Origin: Cryptosporangium phraense
GTDB taxonomy: Bacteria > Actinomycetota > Actinomycetes > Mycobacteriales > Cryptosporangiaceae
NCBI RefSeq assembly: GCF_006912135.1
Contig: NZ_VIRS01000007.1
Location: 1-64,000, forward strand
Direction: 5' to 3'
Length of the DNA stretch: 64,000 bases
Shown here: piece after piece, positions 24,085 to 31,041 of the stretch
Position numbering within the stretch: the stretch's first letter is position 1
Layout of the letters: the number at the start of each line of letters is the position of its first letter
The notes under the pieces: generated by a model
The model's database searches: none
Told to the model about the DNA's origin: nothing
What the model saw: only the letters and a program-made list of their open reading frames with translations
Program-made: the position numbers and the translations under genes

Positions 24085-25023
24085 GTGACCACGACCGGAA
24101 CCCGCGAGCCCCGGCCAGAACCCGGCCCCCCAACGCGAACGGTGACCGCCACCACCGACACCGGCCAACGCCTGCGCACCCTCGGCGCCATCACGTTCAC
24201 CGTCCTCGCCTGGGCCTCCGCCTTCCTCGGCATCCGCTACGCCGGCCACACCTACACCGCCGGACCCCTCGCCTTCGGACGCCTCACCGTCGGCACCCTC
24301 GCCCTCGGCGCCGCCCTCCTCGCCACCCGCCGCTGGACCCCGCCCACCCGCCGCGAATGGCTCCTCATCCTGCTCTGCGGCGTCGCCTGGTTCGGCATCT
24401 ACAACGTCGCCCTCAACGAAGCCGAACGCCGCGTCGACGCCGGCACCGCCGCCATGCTCGTCAACCTCGGACCCATCCTCATCGCGCTCTTCGCCGGAAT
24501 CCTGCTCCGCGAAGGCTTCCCCCGCTGGCTCCTCGTCGGCGCCGCCGTCGCGTTCACCGGCGTCATCCTCATCGGCGTCCCCTCGGCCCGGGCCGGCCAC
24601 TCCGATGGCGTCGGAGTCCTGCTGCTCCTCGTCGCCGCCGTCACCTACGCCATCGGCGTCCTCGCCCAGAAACCCACCCTCCGGCGCCTGCCGGGCCTCC
24701 AGGTCACCTGGCTCGCCTGCACCATCGGGACGCTCTGCAGCGCGCCGTTCGCCCCCGCGTTCGCCCGCCAGCTCGCCGACGCCCCGGCCGGAGCCACCGC
24801 CGCCCTCGTGTACCTCGGGCTCGTCCCGACCGCCGCCGCCTTCGGCACCTGGGCCTATGCACTGGCCCGCACCGACGCCGGACGCCTCGGCATCACCACC
24901 TACGCCGTGCCGCCCCTGGCCGTCCTCGGAGGATGGGCGCTACTCGGCGAGACGCCCGCCGCCCTCGCTCTGATCGGAGGAGCCGTCTGCCTGGCCGGAG
25001 TAGCCCTGTCCCGCCGCCGCTGA
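24085..25023 (+). CDS. EamA/DMT-superfamily transporter
   Basis: 312 residues with ten predicted membrane helices in two EamA repeats (about 35-165 and 175-305). The first repeat starts ITFTVLAWASAFLGIRYAGH, typical of EamA carriers, and repeat two ends AVLGGWALLGETPAALALIGG. A 30-residue polar N-terminus precedes helix 1. The gene stands alone, with a -10-like hexamer just before the GTG and a hairpin element just after the stop. Such proteins export amino acids or metabolites; the substrate is unknown. Confidence 0.9.
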   Translation: MTTTGTREPRPEPGPPTRTVTATTDTGQRLRTLGAITFTVLAWASAFLGIRYAGHTYTAGPLAFGRLTVGTLALGAALLATRRWTPPTRREWLLILLCGVAWFGIYNVALNEAERRVDAGTAAMLVNLGPILIALFAGILLREGFPRWLLVGAAVAFTGVILIGVPSARAGHSDGVGVLLLLVAAVTYAIGVLAQKPTLRRLPGLQVTWLACTIGTLCSAPFAPAFARQLADAPAGATAALVYLGLVPTAAAFGTWAYALARTDAGRLGITTYAVPPLAVLGGWALLGETPAALALIGGAVCLAGVALSRRR

Positions 25024-25037
25024 CCCCCACGCCGATT

Positions 25038-25085
25038 GACGAGTTTCGGGGCTTCTCAGGGCTCCGACAAGCCCGATAAGTCGTC
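25038..25085. repeat. Imperfect inverted-repeat (REP-like) hairpin, copy 1
   Basis: The arms 25038-25054 (GACGAGTTTCGGGGCTT) and 25069-25085 pair at 13 of 17 positions. The element lies 15 bp after the EamA stop. Its motif GACGA(C/G)TTTC(C/G)GGG and overall size match the hairpin at 40928-40973, so the two look like members of one dispersed intergenic family. Confidence 0.55.
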
Positions 25086-25649
25086 AGTCCGCGGGGTCGC
25101 CGGCGGGCGAAGGAGTGGTCAGCCTCGGCGGAAAGATAAGCGGCCGTGCCCGCCCGAGGGCGACCCGCCGCGACGGCGGCCGCGGGAACACGTGCACAGA
25201 GCGGCGGGAACTCGCCACCGCTGTGCCATTCGCGGGCCGCGCTCGCGAATGGCACGCGGAGCACTGGGTCGGCCGGGCAGATCCAGGCGCGCCGGTTCGA
25301 GCGCACCACCCAACACGCGGGCTGGGCGGCGCACGCATTGCGCGCAGTAGACGACGTATGCGCTGGGCGATGTGCGGGCTGCGGCCAGGGCCGCCGGCTC
25401 AAGGCCTCGGGCTCTCCACGCCATGGATCGCTGCGCCGTCGCTCTGCGTCCGAATGCGCTACCTCAGCAGGCTGCCGCCCAGGCCTTCGTGATCGGCCAG
25501 CCGTCGACCCCGGGAAGCACCCAGATGCCGCAGCATGCGGCGGCGAACCGCAAAGGCTCAGTGTCTCGTGGGGTGCCGTTTTGGCCGTTCGAGGCGTGGG
25601 TCCAAGCGTATGGGCTTGTTATTTTCACGAGTACGTACGGAAACGAAAG
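25086..25649. other. Intergenic region with a strong 12-bp hairpin, no gene seen
   Basis: I see no supportable gene. The clearest structure is a perfect 12-bp stem, GTGCCATTCGCG (25223-25234) with its complement at 25244-25255 and a 9-nt loop. The last 40 bases before the terminator become AT-rich and include the 16-bp direct repeat at 25608. Translations across the region are frame-broken and unlike known proteins. Confidence 0.5.
25608..25623 (+). repeat. 16-bp direct repeat, copy 1 (second copy at 27095-27110)
   Basis: GTATGGGCTTGTTATT occurs here and, in the same orientation, at 27095-27110. The two copies flank the LCP gene and its promoter. The AT-rich composition makes a chance match in this GC-rich DNA unlikely. 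Confidence 0.7.
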
Positions 25650-25673
25650 AACCCCCGCGCGGAGGCGGGGGTT
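25650..25673 (-). terminator. Rho-independent-type terminator of the LCP gene
   Basis: AACCCCCGC (25650-25658) and GCGGGGGTT (25665-25673) make a 9-bp stem with a 6-nt loop, 15 bp after the LCP stop on the minus strand. CTTTCGTTTCC follows, a moderate T-rich tail. Confidence 0.8.
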
Positions 25674-25688
25674 CGATCGGGAAGCGGG

Positions 25689-26903
25689 TCAGGCGGCGGA
25701 AATCCACGTGGGGTTGGCCGCCACGAACTGGTCCATCGTGTCGTTCTTGATCGCCTGGAGCATCTCCAGGCTCTTGTCGCTGAGCTTCTCGTACCAGATC
25801 CCGTCGACCATCTCGGCGTTGAACTTGCCGTCGTTGGTCTTGACCATCGTGAGCTGCTCGGGCTTGATGCCCTTGAGCGTGAACACCCAGTCGGTGATCG
25901 ACACGTTGTTGTTGTAGAACGACACCGCTCCCCCGAGGGACTCGAGGACCTTGTTCACCTTCACCGGGTTGGTGACGACCCCGGACGAGGTGGCCTTCTG
26001 CATGATCGCCTTGATCAGCTGCTGCTGGTGGCGCTGCCGTCCGTAGTCGCCGTCGTTGTTGGCCAGCAGGTCGCGCTGGCGGGCGTAGTCGAGGGCCTGC
26101 CAGTTCGTGAAGTTCCGGCAGCCGGGGTAGTAGACCTGGGGCCGGACGTTGTACCGCAGCCCGGCGGGGGTGCCGTCGGGGTTGATGTAGTACGGCGCGG
26201 CCCGCTTACCGGTGGTCTTGTCCCACCCGATGTGGATCGACGTGACCTTCTCGTCGACGCACATCCGGACGCCGCCGAGCGCGGTGACGACGGATTCGAG
26301 GCCGGCGAAGTTCACGATCGCCGCGCCGTCGAACTTCATGCCGCCCATCAGGTCGCTGACCGTGTTGGCGAGCAGCGCCAGGCCTTTCTCGCGGCCGCCG
26401 TCCTTGCGGTACCCGAACTGGAACGCGGCGTTGATCTTGTCGCGCCCGCCGGGGTACTGCGTGTCGGGGAACGCGGGGATGTCGACGAGGCTGTCCCGCG
26501 GGATCGACGCGAGGTAGGCGCGGTCGTGGGCCGCGTTGATGTGGGCGATGATGATCGAGTCGGCCCGGACGCCCGCGGTCGGGTCGGTGGACCGCTCGTC
26601 GATGCCGGCCAGCAGCAGGTTGATCGGGCCTTCGATCGACTTGCCGGTGTCGGCCGCGTCGCCGAGGCCGCCGGAGTGGGTGATCTTCCCGGCGTAGTGG
26701 TTCACCGCGGTCGGGACGCCGATCAGGACGACGCCGGAGATCAGGACGAGGACCGCGCCGGCCGCGACGGCCAGCCAGGCCCAGCGCGGGGCACCTTTCC
26801 AGGTGCCGGGGTGGCGCGGGGGTTTCGGGGGGCGGCCCGGACCGGGGTCCGGGGTGTTCGGGGTCGGGCTGCCGGTCCGTTCCGGCGAGCCGAGGCTAGT
26901 CAG
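25689..26903 (-). CDS. LytR-CpsA-Psr (LCP) family protein, probable CTG start
   Basis: About 404 residues. A Pro-rich cytoplasmic head (PERTGSPTPNTPDPG) leads to one membrane helix (WLAVAAGAVLVLISGVVLIG) and the LCP domain: NLLLAGIDER, AGVRADSIIIAH with the phosphate-binding Arg/Asp, and YLASIPRDSLVDIP, later YARQRDLLANNDGDYGR. LCP proteins attach polymers such as arabinogalactan or teichoic acid to peptidoglycan. No ATG, GTG or TTG occurs in frame between the upstream stop (26952-26954) and the GTG at 26705, which would delete the membrane anchor. I therefore propose CTG 26903, preceded by GCAGGA. A strong terminator follows the gene. Confidence 0.85.
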   Translation of the reverse strand: MTSLGSPERTGSPTPNTPDPGPGRPPKPPRHPGTWKGAPRWAWLAVAAGAVLVLISGVVLIGVPTAVNHYAGKITHSGGLGDAADTGKSIEGPINLLLAGIDERSTDPTAGVRADSIIIAHINAAHDRAYLASIPRDSLVDIPAFPDTQYPGGRDKINAAFQFGYRKDGGREKGLALLANTVSDLMGGMKFDGAAIVNFAGLESVVTALGGVRMCVDEKVTSIHIGWDKTTGKRAAPYYINPDGTPAGLRYNVRPQVYYPGCRNFTNWQALDYARQRDLLANNDGDYGRQRHQQQLIKAIMQKATSSGVVTNPVKVNKVLESLGGAVSFYNNNVSITDWVFTLKGIKPEQLTMVKTNDGKFNAEMVDGIWYEKLSDKSLEMLQAIKNDTMDQFVAANPTWISAA

Positions 26904-27094
26904 CGTGTCCTGCCCGATGACTGCGACCCGCCCGGATGTCGCGCCGACGCATCAACAACCCCATCTCTCCCTGGCCGTTATCCGCCACACTCTATTGCCC
27001 CGGTGCCATTGCATCGGTAGCCGGGGAAACACATATTCAATCCTTACCCCTTCCCCTGGTGGCGGGCTTCTGCCGGGCGGGAGTGAGCCGGGAA

Positions 27095-27110
27095 GTATGG
27101 GCTTGTTATT
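27095..27110 (+). repeat. 16-bp direct repeat, copy 2
   Basis: GTATGGGCTTGTTATT is identical to 25608-25623. Here it lies immediately before the SDR gene, and an in-frame ATG (27097) falls inside it. Confidence 0.7.
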
Positions 27111-27117
27111 GTGCGGC

Positions 27118-27933
27118 ATGGCTTCTTCGGGCGTGGCGGTCGTCACCGGCGGCGGGAGCGGGATCGGCCGGGCGGCCGGGGTCGCGCTCGTCGCGGCCGG
27201 GTTCGGGGTGGTGTTCGCGGGGCGCACCGAGGCGACGCTGGCCGAGTCGGTCGCGCTCGCCCGGTCCGTTCCGGCCCAATCTGCTCCGGCCCGGTCCGCG
27301 TCGGCCCGGGCGTCCGACGCGCCCCCGGCGTCGGACGAGGCGTCGTACGCGGTGCTCGACGTCACCGACCGGGGCGCGGTCGACGGGCTGTTCGACGGCG
27401 TGGTGGCCGCGCACGGGCGGGTGGACCTGCTGGTGAACAGCGCCGGGATCTTCGGCGCGGCGAATCCGGTGGCCGGCACCACCGACGACGACTGGGACGC
27501 GGCGATCGCGGTCAACGTGACCGGGAGCTTCGCCGCGGCCCGGGCGGCGTTCCGGGTGATGTCGGCCCAGGAGCCGCGGGGCGGCCGGATCGTCAACCTG
27601 GGGTCGGTGTCGGCGCAGGTGCCGCGCCCGCACGCGACCCCGTACACGGTCAGCAAGCACGCGATCACCGGCCTGACCAGGTCGCTCGCGCTGGAGGGCC
27701 GGGATCTGGGCATCGCGGTCGGCCAGCTCGACGTCGGCAACGCGGCGACCGCGATGACGCGCGGCCTGCAGGTGGGCGCGCTGCAGCCGGACGGGTCGCG
27801 CCGGGCCGAGCCTGCGTTCGACGTCGGGCATGTCGCGGACACGGTCGTGTTCCTGGCCCGGCTCCCGCTGTCGGTGAACGTGCCGTTCATGACCGTGATG
27901 GCCACGGCCATGCCGCTACTCGGCCGCGGCTGA
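27118..27933 (+). CDS. Short-chain dehydrogenase/reductase (SDR)
   Basis: 271 residues. The classical SDR motifs are present: cofactor loop VVTGGGSGIGRAAG, LLVNSAGIFG for NNAG, catalytic Ser in NLGSVSAQV, and YTVSKHAI with Tyr and Lys. A low-complexity Ser/Ala/Pro insert (SAPARSASARASDAPPAS, about residues 57-75) lies in the region after beta-3 where the dinucleotide specificity loop sits. Substrate is unknown. An alternative ATG at 27097 would add seven residues. The 3' end overlaps the convergent TetR gene by 18 bp. Confidence 0.85.
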   Translation: MASSGVAVVTGGGSGIGRAAGVALVAAGFGVVFAGRTEATLAESVALARSVPAQSAPARSASARASDAPPASDEASYAVLDVTDRGAVDGLFDGVVAAHGRVDLLVNSAGIFGAANPVAGTTDDDWDAAIAVNVTGSFAAARAAFRVMSAQEPRGGRIVNLGSVSAQVPRPHATPYTVSKHAITGLTRSLALEGRDLGIAVGQLDVGNAATAMTRGLQVGALQPDGSRRAEPAFDVGHVADTVVFLARLPLSVNVPFMTVMATAMPLLGRG

Positions 27934-28656
27934 GCCCGTCCGCGCCGGATCGGGGAGCGACGCCTCGATACCGTCGAGGAGCCAGTTCAGGCCCTCGGTG
28001 AAGCTGTCTTCCGCGTAGCCGCCGGTCGCCATCGCGTCCCGGAGCAGCGGGTACTCCCCGGCGTCGAGCAGGGCCCGGTAGTACGGGTGCTCGAGCGTCC
28101 CGGAGACGTCGGCGGCGGCCCCCACGGACCGGCGGGTGAGGTAGCCGAGCACGTAGTCGTCGACCGCCATGAGGATCTGGGCCTGCCGGGAGGGCGGGAG
28201 CCCGAGGCCGGCCACCGCGCGCAGCGACTGCTCGACGTGGCGCAGGCCGGACGGGCCGCCGTAGCGGCGGCCCTCGGCCATCAGGGGGACGACCCAGGGG
28301 TGGCGGCCGATCTGGTCGCGGGTCGCCTCGGCGACGAGCGTCAGCGCGGCGCGCCAGTCGCCGGGCAGCGGCTCGGGCAGCAGGGTCTCCCCCGCGGCCG
28401 CGTCGCCCATCAGGTCGAACAGGTCGTCCTTGCTGTCGAGGTAGGTGTAGAGGCTCATCGCGCGCGCGCCGAGCTCGGCGGCGACCCGGCGGATCGAGAC
28501 CGCGGCCAGACCCTCGCGGTCGGCGAGGTCGACGGCCGCCGCGACGATCGCGGCCCGGCTCAGCGTCGAGCGCCGCCGGGTCTCCGGCCGCGCCCAGATC
28601 GGCTCCCGGACGTCGTTCCCGGACGACGGGCCGGGAACCGGATCAGCGCTGGTCAT
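27916..28656 (-). CDS. TetR-family regulator of the DHA2 efflux pump
   Basis: 246 residues. The HTH (about 33-78) reads LSRAAIVAAAVDLADREGL, then RRVAAELGARAMSLYTYLDS. The larger C-terminal domain is of the TetR_C type found in tetracycline/multidrug regulators. It diverges from the DHA2 transporter at 28776 with two palindromes between them, the standard TetR/efflux layout, so it probably represses the pump and itself. The -10-like TAGGAT (28668-28663) ends 6 nt before the ATG, suggesting a leaderless transcript. Confidence 0.9.
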   Translation of the reverse strand: MTSADPVPGPSSGNDVREPIWARPETRRRSTLSRAAIVAAAVDLADREGLAAVSIRRVAAELGARAMSLYTYLDSKDDLFDLMGDAAAGETLLPEPLPGDWRAALTLVAEATRDQIGRHPWVVPLMAEGRRYGGPSGLRHVEQSLRAVAGLGLPPSRQAQILMAVDDYVLGYLTRRSVGAAADVSGTLEHPYYRALLDAGEYPLLRDAMATGGYAEDSFTEGLNWLLDGIEASLPDPARTGSAAAE

Positions 28657-28662
28657 GGCCGC

Positions 28663-28668
28663 ATCCTA
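28663..28668 (-). promoter_or_regulatory. -10-like TAGGAT, leaderless tetR start at 28656
   Basis: On the minus strand TAGGAT ends 6 nt before the ATG at 28656 and lies next to the operator palindrome at 28671. Confidence 0.5.
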
Positions 28669-28670
28669 GC

Positions 28671-28696
28671 CGTACGGCGTAGCGCTACGCTGTACG
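28671..28696. promoter_or_regulatory. TetR operator candidate 1 (26-bp palindrome)
   Basis: CGTACGGCGTAGC is followed by GCTACGCTGTACG: 12 of 13 positions pair, with no spacer. It lies between the divergent tetR and DHA2 genes and shares the core CTACG/CGTAG with the second palindrome. Confidence 0.7.
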
Positions 28697-28703
28697 GGCA
28701 ATG

Positions 28704-28736
28704 CGCTACGGCGTACGCTCAACGTACGCCGTAGCG
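28704..28736. promoter_or_regulatory. TetR operator candidate 2 (perfect 14-bp arms)
   Basis: CGCTACGGCGTACG (28704-28717) and its exact complement (28723-28736) are separated by CTCAA. It lies 39 bp before the efflux-pump start. Two such sites suggest cooperative repression. Confidence 0.75.
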
Positions 28737-28775
28737 GTTACGGCGTTTTCCGAGCGGCCAGGAAGGCCTTCCCCC

Positions 28776-30290
28776 ATGACCACCTCCACCGCGCGCCTCG
28801 ACCCGCAGTTGCGGTCGCTCGCACTGGTCGTGCTCGCCGGCACGATCATGACCGTCCTCGACACGACGATCGTCAACGTCGCCCTCAACGACCTCGGCCG
28901 CGACCTGCACACCTCGCTCTCGACGATCCAGTGGGTGCTGACCGGCTACACGCTCGCGCTCACGATGACGATTCCGCTCACCGGGTGGGCCGTGCGCCGC
29001 TTCGGCGCGCGCCGGGTCTGGCTCGCCGCGCTGTTCGCGTTCGGGCTCGGCTCGGTGCTCTGCGGCGTCGCCTGGTCGGTCGGCAGCCTGATCGCGTTCC
29101 GCGTCCTGCAGGGCGTCGGGGGCGGCGCGCTGATGCCGGTCGGACAGACGATGCTCGCGCAGGCGGCCGGGCCGGACCGGATGGGCCGGGTCATGTCGGT
29201 CGTCGCGATCCCGGCGATGCTCGCGCCGGTGCTGGGCCCGGTGCTCGGCGGCGCCATCCTCGACCATCTGGCCTGGCGGTGGCTTTTCTTCATCAATGCG
29301 CCGGTCTGTGTGGTTGCGGTGGCGCTCGCGGTGCGGTGGTTGTCGTCGGATCATGGTGGATCGGATGTCGGGGTCCGGTTGGATGTGATCGGTCTCGTGT
29401 TGTTCTCCCCCGGCCTCGCTGCCCTGGTCTACGGTCTGTCCGAGGCCGGCAACGGCGCCGGCCTCTCCAGCTCTCGCGTCCTGGCCGGAGTGTCGGCCGG
29501 GGTCGTGTTGCTCGTCGCCGGCGTGGTCCACGGGGCCCGGGCGCGGGCGGGTGCGGCGCTGATCGACGTCCGGCTGTTCACCCGCCGGTCGTTCCTGCTG
29601 CCGACCGCCGGGATGTTCAGCTACGGCGTCGGGCTGTTCGGCGTGATGGTCCTGCTGCCGCTCTACTTCCAGCTGATCCGGGGCGCCGGGTCGCTGGAGG
29701 CCGGGCTGCGGATCGCGCCGCTGGGCCTCGGCGCGATGGCGACGATGGCGGTGTCCGGACGGCTCGCCGACCGGTACGGCGCCCGCTGGATCGCGGCCGG
29801 TGGCGTCGCGGTCGTGGGTGGTGCGCTGCTGGTGTGCACCCGGTTGTCGGCGACCACGAGCCTGCCGCTGCTGCTCGGGGTGGTGCTCGTGATCGGGGTC
29901 GGGCACGGGCTGGCGACTCCGCCGCTGATGGCCGCCGCCTACCGGGGGCTCGACCGCTCGCAGGCCCCGGCCGCGTCCACCGCCGGGAACGTCGTCCTGC
30001 GGCTGGGAACGGCGATCGGGCCGGCGGTGCTGGCCGTCGTCCTGCAGAGCGCGATCCGCGACCGGGTGCCCGGCGCGGCCGGGACCCTGGCCGACGCGGG
30101 CCGGGCGGCCGCGACCGGCGGCGCGGACGCCCTCGCCGGAGCCTTCGGTGTGGGCTTCGCCTGGGCCGCGGGCGCGCTCGCGGTCGCCCTGGCCCTGGTG
30201 CTGGCCATCCCGCGGGTGGTCAGGCCAGCAGCGCCGCCGGAGCCGGCAGCAGGTCGGCCAGCAGATCCGTCAGCTGCTCCGGCTGCGTGA
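28776..30290 (+). CDS. MFS drug efflux transporter, DHA2 (EmrB/QacA) family
   Basis: 504 residues with 14 predicted membrane helices. Helix 1 carries the DHA2 signature (TIMTVLDTTIVNVALNDLG), followed by TIQWVLTGYTLALTMTIPL and the motif A loop GWAVRRFGARRV; motif C is in MLAPVLGPVLGGAILD. The TetR gene diverges upstream with two operators between. The C-terminal Pro/Ala tail is cytoplasmic. Its last 71 bp overlap the convergent hydrolase gene. Confidence 0.92.
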   Translation: MTTSTARLDPQLRSLALVVLAGTIMTVLDTTIVNVALNDLGRDLHTSLSTIQWVLTGYTLALTMTIPLTGWAVRRFGARRVWLAALFAFGLGSVLCGVAWSVGSLIAFRVLQGVGGGALMPVGQTMLAQAAGPDRMGRVMSVVAIPAMLAPVLGPVLGGAILDHLAWRWLFFINAPVCVVAVALAVRWLSSDHGGSDVGVRLDVIGLVLFSPGLAALVYGLSEAGNGAGLSSSRVLAGVSAGVVLLVAGVVHGARARAGAALIDVRLFTRRSFLLPTAGMFSYGVGLFGVMVLLPLYFQLIRGAGSLEAGLRIAPLGLGAMATMAVSGRLADRYGARWIAAGGVAVVGGALLVCTRLSATTSLPLLLGVVLVIGVGHGLATPPLMAAAYRGLDRSQAPAASTAGNVVLRLGTAIGPAVLAVVLQSAIRDRVPGAAGTLADAGRAAATGGADALAGAFGVGFAWAAGALAVALALVLAIPRVVRPAAPPEPAAGRPADPSAAPAA

Positions 30291-31041
30291 GGTAGGCGTC
30301 GTTCGGGCCGTCGACCCGGAGCACGGACAGCGCCGGGACCTCGGCGGCCAGCCCGGTCAGGGCCGACGTGACCCACTCGAGGTAGGCGAGCCAGGCCAGC
30401 CCGAGCTCGGTCGGCAGCAGGTCGGCGAGGTCGGACTCCCGGCTGAGCACGGCGACGGTCGGACAGCGCACCGCGCGGTAGAGGTGCAGCAGGTCCAGGC
30501 TCTCGACGGCGCGGAGCGCTTGTCCGAGCGTCGCCGGGACGCTTCGCGCCAGATGGTCGGAGAACGCGACGATCACTGCGTCCCGGTTCGCGTCCGGGGA
30601 CAGCGCGGCGAGCTGCTCGGGCCGGGTCGGGTTGCCGTAGCCGTCGATCGTGACCGCGAGCGGGCACTCGGGGTGGCGGGCCGCCCAGCCGGCCGCGGTC
30701 GTGCCGCCGAGCCCGTGCCCGATCACCGCCGGCCGGTCGAGCCCGAGCGCGTCGACGACCGCGGCGACGTCGCCGAGGACCGCGTCCCAGGTCCAGTCCC
30801 CGTCGCCGGACCGCCCGTGGCCCCGGGGCTCGATCGCGACCGGCCGGTAGCCCAGCCCGCGCAGCAGCGTCCCCACGACGTCCCAGGACGCGGCCGTGCC
30901 CCGGGCCGACGGGAGGAGGACGACGTCGCCGCCCCAGCCGTCGCCGGACCCGCTCTGCGGGTGGCGTCCGAAGTCGCGGACGGAGAGCGGGACGGCGGCC
31001 GGGACGAGCAGGTCAGCGGGCGGCAGCCCGAGATCGTTCAT
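30220..31041 (-). CDS. Alpha/beta-fold hydrolase with Gly at the nucleophile position
   Basis: 273 residues from ATG 31041. Fold markers are the oxyanion strand VVLLPSARGTAASWD, the EPRGHGRSGDGDW loop and the elbow VIGHGLGGTTAAGWA. The elbow has Gly where the nucleophile (Ser/Asp/Cys) should be (GHGLGG rather than GHSLGG). The protein may be catalytically dead, or may be a non-hydrolytic member. It sits downstream of the CopD/CtaG gene with a 29-bp overlap, same strand, and its 3' end runs 71 bp into the efflux-pump gene. Confidence 0.75.
   Translation of the reverse strand: MNDLGLPPADLLVPAAVPLSVRDFGRHPQSGSGDGWGGDVVLLPSARGTAASWDVVGTLLRGLGYRPVAIEPRGHGRSGDGDWTWDAVLGDVAAVVDALGLDRPAVIGHGLGGTTAAGWAARHPECPLAVTIDGYGNPTRPEQLAALSPDANRDAVIVAFSDHLARSVPATLGQALRAVESLDLLHLYRAVRCPTVAVLSRESDLADLLPTELGLAWLAYLEWVTSALTGLAAEVPALSVLRVDGPNDAYLTQPEQLTDLLADLLPAPAALLA

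Noticed and set aside
25665-25680. GGGGTTCGATCGG resembling a tRNA T-loop
   Set aside because: It is the right arm of the LCP terminator plus adjacent bases; no acceptor, D or anticodon arms can be formed around it.
28719-29906. Minus-strand open frame opposite the DHA2 pump
   Set aside because: His/Arg/Gln-rich translation without motifs; it is a shadow of the pump gene.
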